Shown: in pieces, positions 41,378-51,502 of the stretch
Layout: the number at the start of each line of letters is the position of its first letter
Position numbering within the stretch: the stretch's first letter is position 1
Assembly: GCF_003431975.1 (NCBI RefSeq)
Contig: NZ_CP027116.1
Location: 2,170,001-2,234,000 of the forward strand
DNA length: 64,000 nucleotides
Direction of reading: 5' to 3'
From: Bacillus pumilus
Lineage (GTDB): Bacteria > Bacillota > Bacilli > Bacillales > Bacillaceae
The notes under the pieces: generated by a model
What the model saw: only the letters and a program-made list of their open reading frames with translations
What the model was told of the DNA's origin: nothing
The model's database searches: none
Translations under genes and position numbers: made by a program

Positions 41378-42106
41378 TTATGGCGTCTTTTTTTCTAAAA
41401 AATCAGGCTCACCTTTTTTGTTGATGGTATAGGGGACAGAAAATGCCGGTACAAACGGGGTTTCCTGCCAATACACATCTTGAATGTCTTCACCTGGTTT
41501 CAGCTTTTGTTTCGTATTCTTCAAAATATGAGCAAAATCACTGCGATAGTCCACATAGATTTCGCCATTTGATGAAATGAGTAATGGGAGGGAATTTCCT
41601 GTCACAGGGCTCATGACCGTAGGCGGCGATTTTAAGCCTAGTTTTTTTTCATTTAGCGTATATAAATGACTGGATACTACTTTGCCGTATGGCGGATATG
41701 TATGTTCATCTTGATATATTTTGATTCTCAGACGTAATTCACTGATGGTTTGCGTCATTTTAACATCAAGCAGTTTCACTGTTGGTTTTTTTTCGACGTC
41801 TGTGAGGACATAAATATATTCTCCCCCGCCTTCAAAGGATGTAGACGGTACATCATGTAAATACCTTGGTGACAAGCGCTTAAAGTCGATGACGTACTTC
41901 TGGTAAACCGGTGTGTCTGCTTCTTTTGTTTCAATCGGCAAAAGACCGTTTGTTGCTTTTTGAAATTCCTCAATCGCTGTTTGCACACTTTGTAGCTGCT
42001 CCTCGTATGGCACCCGGTTTTCAGCTTTGCGATTCTCTGGATACAGACATCCCGTTAGTAAAATTAGTGCTAATAACATAACACTGACTTTTGCTTTGAT
42101 CATCAC
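41378..42106 (-). CDS. yphF: Lipoprotein YphF
   Basis: 242 residues with a lipoprotein signal peptide ending in the lipobox LLTGC (Cys20). The mature part is soluble and hydrophilic, without a recognisable enzyme motif. It corresponds to YphF, function unknown. Follows yphE by 15 bp, so the two are co-transcribed. Confidence 0.85.
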   Translation of the reverse strand: MMIKAKVSVMLLALILLTGCLYPENRKAENRVPYEEQLQSVQTAIEEFQKATNGLLPIETKEADTPVYQKYVIDFKRLSPRYLHDVPSTSFEGGGEYIYVLTDVEKKPTVKLLDVKMTQTISELRLRIKIYQDEHTYPPYGKVVSSHLYTLNEKKLGLKSPPTVMSPVTGNSLPLLISSNGEIYVDYRSDFAHILKNTKQKLKPGEDIQDVYWQETPFVPAFSVPYTINKKGEPDFLEKKTP

Positions 42107-42121
42107 ATTCTTCCTTTTTCT

Positions 42122-42325
42122 TTATTCATTGACCGGCCCGCTAAATACAACTAAAAACACAATGATACCTGATACGAGCATCAGGCTGTATGCGACGGTC
42201 GAGGCTGCTATTTTAAGAAACCGGCTTTTCAGCTTAAATCGACTGAAATAAATGGTTACTACGGCCAAAAACATGAGCCCCATTGAACCAAGCGCAAACC
42301 ACATCTTGATTAAAGCAAAACTCAT
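42122..42325 (-). CDS. yphE: DUF2768 small membrane protein YphE
   Basis: 67 residues with two transmembrane helices (about 5-27 and 40-62) and a basic loop between (SRFKLKSRFLK). DUF2768 family, function unknown. Confidence 0.82.
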   Translation of the reverse strand: MSFALIKMWFALGSMGLMFLAVVTIYFSRFKLKSRFLKIAASTVAYSLMLVSGIIVFLVVFSGPVNE

Positions 42326-42442
42326 CGTGCCTGTCCCCCTTCAAAACGAACAAATTGTAAGCGTTTATATTTCATTCTAAACCAAAAATAAGGTAAATAT
42401 CAATCATTTTTCCAATCATTCAGAAAAAAGCGCATAAAAAAA

Positions 42443-42471
42443 CTGAAGCAAAGAGGGGGACTCCGCTTCAG
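42443..42471 (-). terminator. gpsA terminator
   Basis: CTGAAGC ... GCTTCAG with T7 following on the minus strand. It lies 120 bp beyond gpsA, after the folded segment at 42500-42570. Confidence 0.8.
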
Positions 42472-42499
42472 TCATTAGGTCGACTATTTTTCCTCATTC

Positions 42500-42570
42500 T
42501 GTAGAGGCAAAGCTCTACTCAAACTTCATTGCTATGTTATGCAAGTCTTCCCCTTCTTGCATCCTCTACA
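42500..42570 (-). other. Folded 3' region of gpsA with two exclusive pairings
   Basis: TGTAGAGG (42500-42507) and CCTCTACA (42563-42570) pair over 8 bp, next to an ATGCAAG/CTTGCAT stem (42539-42562). Alternatively 42501-42518 folds by itself as GTAGAG-gcaaag-CTCTAC. Confidence 0.45.
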
Positions 42571-42591
42571 TGCCTAAGTTCAGTCTTCCAT

Positions 42592-43629
42592 TTATTTTGT
42601 TTGATTTTCAAACATGTTCACAAGGTCTTCCATTTCATGTGTTTTCACACGTGCCATCAATGATTCTACAGCATCGCCCACCTTTTTCCCTTCAAACAGA
42701 ACGTGGTAAAGCGCCTCTGTAATCGGCATGCTGACCTTGTATTCTTTGGAGAGTTGATAAGCACCTTTTGTTGTACGGACGCCTTCGACGACCATTCCCA
42801 TTTTTTCAAGCACTTCTTCAAGCTTATACCCTTTACCTAGCAGATTTCCACAGCGCCAGTTACGCGAATGAACACTTGTACATGTCACGATCAAATCTCC
42901 AACGCCCGTTAATCCGGCAAATGTAAGAGGGTTTCCGCCCATTTTTGTACCGAGACGTGCGATTTCAGCAAGTCCTCTTGTGATGAGCGCTGCTTTTGCA
43001 TTGTCACCATATCCAAGTCCGTCTGTGATCCCTGCGGCAAGAGCAATGATATTTTTCAATGCTCCGCCAATTTCAACACCAATCACATCAGGATTTGTGT
43101 ACACTCTAAAGTTGTTATTCATAAACAAATCTTGAACAAATTGAGCCGATTCAATATTTTCTGATGAAACAGTGACGGTTGTCGGATGACGCAAGCCTAC
43201 TTCCTCTGCATGACTCGGCCCTGATAAGACAACGACAGCTTCTCTTTTCTCATCTGGGACTTCTTGTTCAATCATTTGAGAAATTCTAAGAAGTGTATCT
43301 GGTTCAATTCCTTTACTCACATGAACAAACGGAACTTTCGATGTGATCAGTTCATTTGCCCGCTTCAATACTTCGCGAATGGCCTTTGTTGGTACAGCGA
43401 CAATAATAGCGTCTGTCCCTTCTAAAGCCTGCTTCATATCTGTCGTCGCCTGAATAGACGCTGGCAGTTCGACATTTGGCAAGTAATCATGATTTTCATG
43501 CTTCTCATTGATTTGATCAATGAGCTCTTGTCTATGTCCCCACATGTGTACATCATGATGATTATCAGCTAATACAAGCGCAAGAGCTGTTCCCCAGCTT
43601 CCTGCTCCTAGTACTGAAATTTTCTTCAT
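42592..43629 (-). CDS. gpsA: NAD(P)H-dependent glycerol-3-phosphate dehydrogenase
   Basis: 345 residues; makes sn-glycerol 3-phosphate for phospholipids. Rossmann motif [13 protein letters not shown], then [16 protein letters not shown] and the family signature [27 protein letters not shown] (positions about 190-215). Start [12 protein letters not shown], with AGGGTG 6 nt ahead, 14 bp after der. Confidence 0.97.
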   Translation of the reverse strand: MKKISVLGAGSWGTALALVLADNHHDVHMWGHRQELIDQINEKHENHDYLPNVELPASIQATTDMKQALEGTDAIIVAVPTKAIREVLKRANELITSKVPFVHVSKGIEPDTLLRISQMIEQEVPDEKREAVVVLSGPSHAEEVGLRHPTTVTVSSENIESAQFVQDLFMNNNFRVYTNPDVIGVEIGGALKNIIALAAGITDGLGYGDNAKAALITRGLAEIARLGTKMGGNPLTFAGLTGVGDLIVTCTSVHSRNWRCGNLLGKGYKLEEVLEKMGMVVEGVRTTKGAYQLSKEYKVSMPITEALYHVLFEGKKVGDAVESLMARVKTHEMEDLVNMFENQTK

Positions 43630-43643
43630 TCTGCTCACCCTTT

Positions 43644-44954
43644 TTATTTTCTCGCTCTCGCAAATATTTTAATCGGTGTTCCTTCAAAACCAAATGCATC
43701 GCGAATGCGGTTTTCTAGGAAACGTTCGTAAGAAAAGTGCATAAGCTCAGGATCGTTTACAAACACAACAAAGGACGGAGGCTTAATGGCCACCTGTGTC
43801 GCATAGTAAATTTTCAGACGCTGTCCATTATGAGTCGGGGTTGGATTCATTGCTACTGCATCCATGATGATATCGTTCAAAATATTTGTTTGAACGCGCA
43901 TCGCATGATTTTCACTAGCTGTAATAATGGATGGCATTAACGTATGAATTCTCTTTTTCGTGAGAGCTGACATAAATAAGACAGGTGCATAATCAAGGAA
44001 TTGAAAATGCTCGCGGATGTTTTGCTCAAATTCCTTCATCGTACGCTCATCTTTTTCAACAACATCCCATTTGTTCACAATGATCACAACGGCTTTACCA
44101 GCTTCATGTGCATAACCTGCAATACGTTTATCCTGTTCAATAATGCCTTCTTCACCGTCAAGAACAACAGCGACAACATCAGAACGATCAATGGCTTTTA
44201 ATGCACGAAGCACGCTGTATTTCTCTGTTGTTTCATATACTTTTCCTTTTTTCCTCATACCTGCTGTATCGACAATGACAAAGTCACGCTGATTGTACGT
44301 AAACATCGTATCCACAGCATCTCTTGTCGTACCAGCGATATTGCTCACAATGACACGGTCTTCTCCAAGCATTGCATTCACTAAAGAGGATTTCCCTACA
44401 TTCGGGCGCCCAATTAAGCAGAACTGAACGACTTCTTCAGCATACTGTGTATCCGGTAAGTTTTTGAAGTGTTCTGCGACAGCATCCAGCAGATCACCTA
44501 GACCTAATCCGTGCGTTCCAGAAATCGGATACGGCTCGCCAAATCCTAGTGCATAAAAGTCATACACGTCGCTTCTCATTTCAGGGTTGTCCAGTTTATT
44601 GACAGCAAGTACAACTGGCTTTTTCGTGCGATATAAAATTTTTGCGACTTCTTCATCAGCAGATGTGACGCCATCTCGGCCATTTACCATAAAGATGATG
44701 ACATCCGCTTCATCCATTGCGATTTCTGCCTGATGGCGAATTTGAGCTAAAAATGGCTCATCTCCAATATCAATTCCACCAGTATCTATTAAATTAAAGT
44801 CATAATTTAACCATTCAGCAGAGCTATAGATTCGATCTCTTGTTACACCAGGTGTGTCTTCTACAATCGATATTCTTTCGCCTGCGATTCGATTAAAAAT
44901 TGTAGATTTTCCAACGTTGGGCCTTCCAACAATGGCTACGACAGGTTTACCCAT
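43644..44954 (-). CDS. der: Ribosome-associated GTPase Der (EngA)
   Basis: 436 residues; essential tandem GTPase of 50S ribosome assembly. Two G domains each with GRPNVGKS (near residues 9 and 182), DTGG/DTAG and NKLD/NKWD, then a KH-like C-terminal domain ending in basic residues. Start [10 protein letters not shown] follows GGAAGGGTACT; 16 upstream open codons are not used. Pairs with gpsA downstream. Confidence 0.98.
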   Translation of the reverse strand: MGKPVVAIVGRPNVGKSTIFNRIAGERISIVEDTPGVTRDRIYSSAEWLNYDFNLIDTGGIDIGDEPFLAQIRHQAEIAMDEADVIIFMVNGRDGVTSADEEVAKILYRTKKPVVLAVNKLDNPEMRSDVYDFYALGFGEPYPISGTHGLGLGDLLDAVAEHFKNLPDTQYAEEVVQFCLIGRPNVGKSSLVNAMLGEDRVIVSNIAGTTRDAVDTMFTYNQRDFVIVDTAGMRKKGKVYETTEKYSVLRALKAIDRSDVVAVVLDGEEGIIEQDKRIAGYAHEAGKAVVIIVNKWDVVEKDERTMKEFEQNIREHFQFLDYAPVLFMSALTKKRIHTLMPSIITASENHAMRVQTNILNDIIMDAVAMNPTPTHNGQRLKIYYATQVAIKPPSFVVFVNDPELMHFSYERFLENRIRDAFGFEGTPIKIFARARK

Positions 44955-45045
44955 AGTACCCTTCCTTTCAATCCAGCCGCGATTCAATATGTTCATCATC
45001 ATGTTTCAACCGGGATTTAAAATTTTCATTCAGTTTTATGAAATA

Positions 45046-45067
45046 AACCCTTCAAACATGAAGGGTT
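45046..45067 (-). terminator. Terminator of the yphA-seaA cluster
   Basis: AACCCTTCA-tgtt-TGAAGGGTT then TATTTC on the minus strand. Confidence 0.7.
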
Positions 45068-45113
45068 CAACTTATATATTATATCAATTTTTAATCAGAC
45101 CACAATGAATAAC

Positions 45114-45308
45114 TTAAAAATGTTTGACAATCAAGTAAAGATCTTCACCAATTCCGTGTGCAATTCCATCTAAAATGGCCTCTAAATTCATGGCATACAT
45201 GTCAAGCTCTTCTTTATTTTCACAGAAGAAAACGGCTGTTCCGCCAATGACCCGCTCTTTATTTGTTGTGGCCACAGCGAGTATAAATTGTTCAATGGTG
45301 TTCGCCAT
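45114..45308 (-). CDS. Capping complex subunit for YIEGIA
   Basis: 64 residues (MANTIEQFILAVATTNKERV ... LYLIVKHF), soluble, mixed alpha/beta. It matches the small protein annotated as the capping subunit that accompanies YIEGIA membrane proteins in endospore formers. It lies 6 bp after seaA, so co-expression is certain. Role unknown beyond the association. Confidence 0.7.
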   Translation of the reverse strand: MANTIEQFILAVATTNKERVIGGTAVFFCENKEELDMYAMNLEAILDGIAHGIGEDLYLIVKHF

Positions 45309-45314
45309 GTCTTA

Positions 45315-46199
45315 TTACCTCACTTTCTTTTTAATGAAATCTGTCGGCATTCTAATGGCATTTTCTAAAATCGGAACCTCTTCTAATACACGGACAGCCA
45401 AATCTTCACGATACCATTGCGGTAAAATGAACACGCCAAGTGTCCCATTATTTAGATCACGTTTGGCGAGCGGACAGAGAGATGGTTCACCAGAATCGCG
45501 ATACACACCAAGCACGTTGGATAAATCAAATAAAATCGCTTGCCGCTGACCAAGGTTGGCAATCGTTGTGGCTGAGTTAAAATTTTTTGGTGTCAATATA
45601 AAGCCCATTCCATGCTCTAATATGAGCTTTTGCTTTTCAGGCAGGCCGATATTCATGATGTAAATATCATTCACATAAAGCCCTGCGCCGTCAAAGCGAA
45701 GCTCCCCTTTTTGTATGTTGACGATATCCTTTAATTGGCTGCCAGACATTAATAGCTTTGCCATGAAAAAACAAAGAATACCGACCACTGTCCCAACAAC
45801 GAGCGAGAAGAAAATACAGGCTGTGGTTGTAATAAGTGCAGTGAGAATGGCAATATAATTCCGGCTCTCAAAGGCAATGGCAATGCCTTCAATATATGTA
45901 CTACCTCTTGAGACAAGCTCATACGAATCCAATTGGGTTAATGTATTTCTTTCCATATTACGTACATCACGAAATTGAGTGGCTGCTAAAGTTAGAAAGG
46001 TAATTGCAGTAAATTCTTCCTGAATCAGCGCAGGCATAATGATTGCACCAAGCCCTGATGCGATAAAACCAAGTGCAATGTGAATCACTTGTCCATGAAT
46101 ATACGTAGGATATTGCCGGTAATCAGTTCTTAACATATAAAGCCTAGCCGCCATCCCAAAGATGACACCAATAATCACAGGAAACGTGTAGTTCGTCAT
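45315..46199 (-). CDS. seaA: YIEGIA-family membrane protein SeaA (YphB)
   Basis: 294 residues with five or six transmembrane segments in the first 165 residues and a soluble C-terminal part. The family-naming motif TYIEGIA is visible near residue 102. In B. subtilis yphB/seaA is linked to spore envelope assembly; I rely on memory for that name. Overlaps yphA by 4 nt and is followed by the small capping subunit. Confidence 0.75.
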   Translation of the reverse strand: MTNYTFPVIIGVIFGMAARLYMLRTDYRQYPTYIHGQVIHIALGFIASGLGAIIMPALIQEEFTAITFLTLAATQFRDVRNMERNTLTQLDSYELVSRGSTYIEGIAIAFESRNYIAILTALITTTACIFFSLVVGTVVGILCFFMAKLLMSGSQLKDIVNIQKGELRFDGAGLYVNDIYIMNIGLPEKQKLILEHGMGFILTPKNFNSATTIANLGQRQAILFDLSNVLGVYRDSGEPSLCPLAKRDLNNGTLGVFILPQWYREDLAVRVLEEVPILENAIRMPTDFIKKKVR

Positions 46200-46798
46200 G
46201 TTGATTTTGCAGCCCCTTTAACTGGTTTTCTGGAAGAACGGACGCTCAAGAGCTTTTCAAGCTGATCGACACCTAATAAGAAGATGGCGCCTTGAACAAC
46301 AAGGGACAGAAACGAGAGATCTCCTATAACAATTGATGAAGTAAGGCGGTGAACCGTCAGTGCATAAAGGGCTTCACCAAGACACACAGACATCATCCAT
46401 AGGGTAATTCGTTCCGTTAATTGATGTCCGTATGTCAAAGACATCAAGATCAGCAAGACAAATACGGCCCAGTCCACTTTTATTAGCGTGAACCAAACCG
46501 GGTCATATAATGCAAAAATCATAAAAAAGGCATATGCGCTCACCATGGAGCCTAATTGCATGATTCTCATTATTTGATGACCAGACCGAAATAGAACGAA
46601 ACCCGCACAGGCATATATAAAGGTCATCAAATACCCCGCATTCATGCTCATATCAAACATGGATATCATGAAATGACTACATATAATATGAACGAGGACA
46701 AGAGCGCCTAGTGCACTGCGCCACGAGTTTTTTTCCATAATAAATGTCACGATAATCCAAACGAACCATATAGACCAATAATAGTACAAAGCCTCCAA
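46196..46798 (-). CDS. yphA: Membrane protein YphA
   Basis: 200 residues with about six hydrophobic helices, short loops and a basic C-terminus (SVRSSRKPVKGAAK). It corresponds to YphA, function unknown. The start is TTG, 8 nt after GAGGTG. First gene of the yphA-seaA-capping cluster. Confidence 0.8.
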   Translation of the reverse strand: MEALYYYWSIWFVWIIVTFIMEKNSWRSALGALVLVHIICSHFMISMFDMSMNAGYLMTFIYACAGFVLFRSGHQIMRIMQLGSMVSAYAFFMIFALYDPVWFTLIKVDWAVFVLLILMSLTYGHQLTERITLWMMSVCLGEALYALTVHRLTSSIVIGDLSFLSLVVQGAIFLLGVDQLEKLLSVRSSRKPVKGAAKST

Positions 46799-46918
46799 CG
46801 TCTCATCACCTCAATTACATTATGGGAAAATCCCCAATTTTTAAACGTGAGGAACCGCTTTGGACATTGTATGAAATACACAAGAGATGACACCCTAATG
46901 ATTGAGGAGGGATGTAAG

Positions 46919-47050
46919 GTGGGAAAAGATAGACAGGAAAAACGTTTAAAGGCATCAAAAAGAGTGGAATCTGACCGTGATCAATCCATTCATCATAAAG
47001 GGGCAACAGCATTAGAAGGTCCAGATAGCGCACGAAAAAGAAACCAATAA
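46919..47050 (+). CDS. ypzI: Small YpzI-family protein
   Basis: 43 residues beginning MGKDRQEKRLKASKRVESDR and rich in Lys, Arg and Asp; no membrane segment. It matches the YpzI family of tiny Bacillus proteins, function unknown. The start is GTG with AGGAGG 8 nt ahead; the longer open frame (from 46847) lacks a ribosome binding site. Plus strand, divergent from yphA and facing fni. It ends 4 bp before the first 28-bp repeat. Confidence 0.8.
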   Translation: MGKDRQEKRLKASKRVESDRDQSIHHKGATALEGPDSARKRNQ

Positions 47051-47054
47051 AAAA

Positions 47055-47082
47055 AGGCATGTGACAATCACATGCCTTAGAT
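47055..47082. repeat. 28-bp direct repeat, copy 1; carries the fni terminator hairpin
   Basis: It contains GGCATGTGA-caa-TCACATGCC and ends CTTAGAT. On the minus strand this hairpin is followed at once by TTTTTT, so this copy forms a working terminator for transcripts from fni. Confidence 0.85.
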
Positions 47083-47252
47083 TGTTGACAAAGTGTTAAA
47101 ATGATCTTTATTTTAGCACTTTGTCTTCTTTTCAGCGTGATAGAAAACCTTTGAAGTCTAGGAAGGACGAGCACCGGAACGGAGCGAATTTGACATTCGT
47201 GAGTACCGGCGCGCAGGACTGACAAAGAATGCGAGGGTTTGTCTACACGCTG
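47083..47252. ncRNA. Structured 170-bp non-coding element
   Basis: No gene. Hairpin A: GACAAAGTG...CACTTTGTC (47087-47125), 16 bp with one G-U pair and a 7-nt loop. Domain B: CAGCGTG/CACGCTG, then TAGA/TCTA and AAACC/GGTTT (47133-47149 with 47236-47252), enclosing an inner CGAAT/ATTCG hairpin (47185-47199) between two near-copies of GAGCACCGG. It resembles dispersed structured repeats of Bacillus genomes; whether it is transcribed is unknown. Confidence 0.6.
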
Positions 47253-47280
47253 AGGCATGTGACAATCACATGCCTTAGAT
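47253..47280. repeat. 28-bp direct repeat, copy 2
   Basis: Identical to 47055-47082 and directly abutting domain B. It lacks the T-run of copy 1. It lies 19 bp after the fni stop codon. Confidence 0.85.
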
Positions 47281-47299
47281 GCTTAATGAGCTAAAATAT

Positions 47300-48373
<1,074 letters not shown>

Positions 48374-48381
48374 TCACCAAA

Positions 48382-49533
48382 TTATTTTAGTTTATTGAGT
48401 TTATCGCCGATCAGGTCACCAAGCTGGAATCCGCTTGTGTTTTCTTCTTTCGCCTGATATTGACGATAATCCTCTTCGCTTTGTTTTTCAGGATTTTCTT
48501 CTAAATCACGGATGCTTAGTGAAATGCGCTCTTCATCTTCATTCACATCAAGCACTTTCACTTTCACAGTCTGCCCTTCTTCAAGGACTTCATGCGGCGT
48601 ACCGATATGTTTATGAGAGATTTGGGAAATATGCACAAGCCCTTCTACACCAGGTAGAATTTCAACAAATGCACCAAAGCTCACAAGACGTTGAACAGTT
48701 CCTTCAAGCACATCACCTTGTTTTACCTTTTCACCAATTTGGCTCCAAGGTCCTGGTAATGTTTCTTTAATAGATAGTGAGATACGTTCGTTATCACGAT
48801 CAACAGCAAGTACTTTAACCTGGACTTCCTGTCCTTCTTCCACTACGTCAGATGGCTTTTCAACATGCGCATGGGATAGTTGAGAAATGTGAACCAATCC
48901 ATCAATGCCGCCAATGTCTACAAATGCACCAAAGTCAGTAAGACGCTGCACCTTACCATCAATCACACTGCCTACTTCAAGCTTTTGCAGGAAGTCTTGC
49001 TTTTTGTCTAATTGCTCTTGCTCCACTACTGCACGGTGCGAGAGAATCACACGATTTTTTTCGCGGTCAAGTTCTACCACGACAAGTGAGAGTGTTTTAC
49101 CTTTGTAGTCTGAGAAGTCCTCTACATAATGTGCTTCTACAAGAGATGCAGGAATAAATCCACGCACACCAATGTCTACGACAAGACCACCTTTAACAAC
49201 GTCTTTTACTTCAGCTTCAAATACTTCTTTTGTTTCAAACTTTTTCTCTAGGTCTTCCCAAGCGCGGTCTGCATCAACAGCACGTTTCGATAAAATCAAA
49301 GCATCGTCTTCGACCTTTGTTACTTTAAGCTCTAACTCGTCGCCATCTTTTACGACATCTGATGCTTTTTCAACGTGAAGACTTGATAATTCACTGATTG
49401 GGATGATCCCAGGCTGTTTCACATTGACGATATCTACATTCACATGCTTGTCCTCAACTTTAGAAACAATCCCTTTCACTACATCTCCAACCTCTGGTAC
49501 CTGAACATCGATTTGATTCATTTCCTCTGTCAT
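48382..49533 (-). CDS. ypfD: S1-domain RNA-binding protein YpfD (RpsA homologue)
   Basis: 383 residues with four S1 motifs (about 14-85, 100-170, 190-255, 275-345; for example [20 protein letters not shown] and [20 protein letters not shown]). It resembles ribosomal protein S1 but has four rather than six repeats, as usual for Bacillus. Strong AAGGAGG site 7 nt before ATG. Its own promoter lies in the 224-bp gap after cmk. Confidence 0.93.
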   Translation of the reverse strand: MTEEMNQIDVQVPEVGDVVKGIVSKVEDKHVNVDIVNVKQPGIIPISELSSLHVEKASDVVKDGDELELKVTKVEDDALILSKRAVDADRAWEDLEKKFETKEVFEAEVKDVVKGGLVVDIGVRGFIPASLVEAHYVEDFSDYKGKTLSLVVVELDREKNRVILSHRAVVEQEQLDKKQDFLQKLEVGSVIDGKVQRLTDFGAFVDIGGIDGLVHISQLSHAHVEKPSDVVEEGQEVQVKVLAVDRDNERISLSIKETLPGPWSQIGEKVKQGDVLEGTVQRLVSFGAFVEILPGVEGLVHISQISHKHIGTPHEVLEEGQTVKVKVLDVNEDEERISLSIRDLEENPEKQSEEDYRQYQAKEENTSGFQLGDLIGDKLNKLK

Positions 49534-49626
49534 TTCGATAACCTCCTTGGTCCAAACCTACACAGCTTAGTTAAAACGACTGGGTGAATATGTGTCTTAA
49601 GCATGATGATTGCCAGCCGAATATGT

Positions 49627-49654
49627 ATTATAGAAACATTCAAATCAACGTTAA
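49627..49654 (-). promoter_or_regulatory. Candidate ypfD promoter
   Basis: TTAACG, 16-nt spacer, TATAAT on the minus strand, giving a leader of about 85 nt. Confidence 0.45.
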
Positions 49655-49757
49655 TTGCTTGAATGATCAATAAAAATAGTATTAGTATAAACTTCTAATA
49701 AAAGACCTTGTTTGTCAAGAGATAAACCTCTAACTTATTAAAGTTTTCTAAAATTTC

Positions 49758-50435
49758 TTACTGTTTTTCCACGCGGTCTGCTGCATCTAAAATTTTACCA
49801 GCTACCTCTTGAATAGAAAGAGCTGTTGTGTCAATTTCAATGGCGTCATCCGCTTTTTTCAGCGGCGAAACTTCGCGCTCAGAATCAAGCTTATCACGTC
49901 TTGCGATCTCTTCAATCAGCTGATCGTAATTGACATCGTAGCCTTTTTTCTGATTTTCTTCAAAGCGTCGTTTTGCTCTTTCCTCTACTGATGCAAGCAA
50001 GAAAATTTTCACTTCAGCATCTGGAAGAACATGCGTACCTATGTCTCTTCCGTCCATCACGACTCCGCCTTTTTTACCAAGCTCTTGCTGCCTGCGGACC
50101 ATTTCTTCCCGAACAGCTCGGTGCTTTGCAACAACTGATACTTGGTTGCTTACTCGGTCTGTGCGAATATCCTCTGTGACATCGGTATTGTCAAGATGAA
50201 CTTTTTGACCTTCGTCCGTTGAGACTAGATCAATGACAGTCTTTTTCAGCAAAGCATCAAGTGCCTGTTCGTCTTCTAGGTCTACACCATGATTGAGTGC
50301 CGCAAGGGTAATCGCACGGTACATGGCACCTGTGTCGATATAAATATATGATTTTTTGGCTGCGACAATTTTTGCCACAGTGCTTTTTCCTGCTGCTGCA
50401 GGACCGTCAATTGCGATAGATAATTTCTTTTTCAT
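49758..50435 (-). CDS. cmk: Cytidylate kinase
   Basis: 225 residues; phosphorylates CMP and dCMP. P-loop GPAAAGKST near residue 9, then GAMYRAIT and GRDIGTHV motifs of the family. Start [11 protein letters not shown] follows GAGAGGTATT; 16 upstream open codons are not needed. Confidence 0.97.
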   Translation of the reverse strand: MKKKLSIAIDGPAAAGKSTVAKIVAAKKSYIYIDTGAMYRAITLAALNHGVDLEDEQALDALLKKTVIDLVSTDEGQKVHLDNTDVTEDIRTDRVSNQVSVVAKHRAVREEMVRRQQELGKKGGVVMDGRDIGTHVLPDAEVKIFLLASVEERAKRRFEENQKKGYDVNYDQLIEEIARRDKLDSEREVSPLKKADDAIEIDTTALSIQEVAGKILDAADRVEKQ

Positions 50436-50506
50436 AATACCTCTCCTTGATTGAATCTCCCTTATGAATTGTAACACGATCACCGCTCAAACGGGGGAAT
50501 TTTCTA

Positions 50507-50689
50507 TCAATCCTTCTGCTTAAACGTCTCAATCCAATCTTCAATACTCATGTTATTTACGCCTTCATATTGCACGACTTTTGACAAAAAAAGCTCTCCT
50601 TTCGTTAAATGAAGTGTGATCTGAACGGCTAATAATAATACAAGCTGAATAAGCACTGCTTTCAATAACCATCTTTCCAATGTCTTCAT
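50507..50689 (-). CDS. ypfB: Small membrane protein YpfB
   Basis: 60 residues with one N-terminal transmembrane helix (about 8-26, LLKAVLIQLVLLLAVQITL) and a short soluble tail. YpfB-like, function unknown. ATG has TGGAGG 9 nt upstream, but that site lies in the 3' arm of a terminator-like hairpin after ypfA. Confidence 0.75.
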   Translation of the reverse strand: MKTLERWLLKAVLIQLVLLLAVQITLHLTKGELFLSKVVQYEGVNNMSIEDWIETFKQKD

Positions 50690-50691
50690 AC

Positions 50692-50739
50692 AAAAAGCCT
50701 CCACGCTAGAATCTTTCACCTCTAGTATGGAAGCTTTTT
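50692..50739 (-). terminator. Terminator-like hairpin holding the ypfB ribosome binding site
   Basis: AAAAAGC-TTCCA..CTAGA and TCTAG..TGGAG-GCTTTTT pair on the minus strand; the T-run ends 2 nt before the ypfB ATG. Confidence 0.6.
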
Positions 50740-50752
50740 ACACCCTTTATTC

Positions 50753-51400
50753 TTATGCTTTTTTCACCCGTGTTAAAAGCTGCTGCTGGAAGCAGTACTT
50801 CATAATGTGCTGCTGCTGGTCATTGGTGATCTCAGAAAACTCCATGATCGCTCTCATTTTGCCAGTCTGCTCATCCTGATATACTCGATTGATTTCTGCA
50901 ACCGCTTTAATTTTCACAGGCTCTTTAAGTGGAAGTTCAAACTCTGTTCCCACTTCTCCATATTCTTTCAATGCGACACCTTCAGGAACAGCGATTGCTA
51001 CGCCGCCGGCACTCATATTGACAATAAACGTCTCAAAGGGTTCTTCATCCGCTTGTGTAATCGTTGCTTTGACCATTGTGTCGACTCGAAGGTATTCTCT
51101 GCGCTGAAGCCGGACCATTTCTTCTTTTGGCGGAATGGAGATGACAATCATCGGAATATCTTCTTTTCTCTTGCCAATGACCTCGCTTGTACATTTGTAT
51201 GGAATTTGATTTTCATCGAAAAAGAAAACGGTGATTTCTGTTTGCTGGTTTAAATAAATCGTTCGGCCCGTTTCTTTATCAGCTGGATAATTAATGCAAA
51301 TATCATCGTTATTATTTTCCAAAACTTTCGATTTTGCAGTTTTCACTTCTTTGTTCTCATTGACATATTCAATTGTGATTGCATCCCCTATTTGTAACAT
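50753..51400 (-). CDS. ypfA: PilZ-domain c-di-GMP receptor YpfA (MotI)
   Basis: 215 residues. An N-terminal YcgR-like domain (about 1-95) precedes a PilZ domain with the c-di-GMP motifs RLQRREYLRVD (RxxxR) and NMSAGG (the [D/N]xSxxG motif). In B. subtilis YpfA/MotI (DgrA) binds c-di-GMP and brakes the flagellar motor through MotA. The ATG follows TGAGGA very closely, so a slightly later start is possible. Confidence 0.87.
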   Translation of the reverse strand: MLQIGDAITIEYVNENKEVKTAKSKVLENNNDDICINYPADKETGRTIYLNQQTEITVFFFDENQIPYKCTSEVIGKRKEDIPMIVISIPPKEEMVRLQRREYLRVDTMVKATITQADEEPFETFIVNMSAGGVAIAVPEGVALKEYGEVGTEFELPLKEPVKIKAVAEINRVYQDEQTGKMRAIMEFSEITNDQQQHIMKYCFQQQLLTRVKKA

Positions 51401-51465
51401 TCCTCATCACTCTTTTCATTTGTGAAATCATATCCTCTCCTATATTAAACCATGTAAAAAACAAA

Positions 51466-51491
51466 AGGAAAAGGCTTATTCGCCTTTTCCT
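51466..51491 (-). terminator. ypeB terminator
   Basis: AGGAAAAGGC-gaataa-GCCTTTTCCT then TTTGTTTTTT on the minus strand. Confidence 0.85.
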
Positions 51492-51502
51492 CACTTCCTT
51501 TT

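Noticed and set aside
46815..47258. 147-codon minus-strand open frame across the ypzI-fni gap
   Set aside because: It runs antisense through ypzI, both 28-bp repeats and the structured element, is rich in Cys/Leu/Phe without a domain, and has no ribosome binding site.
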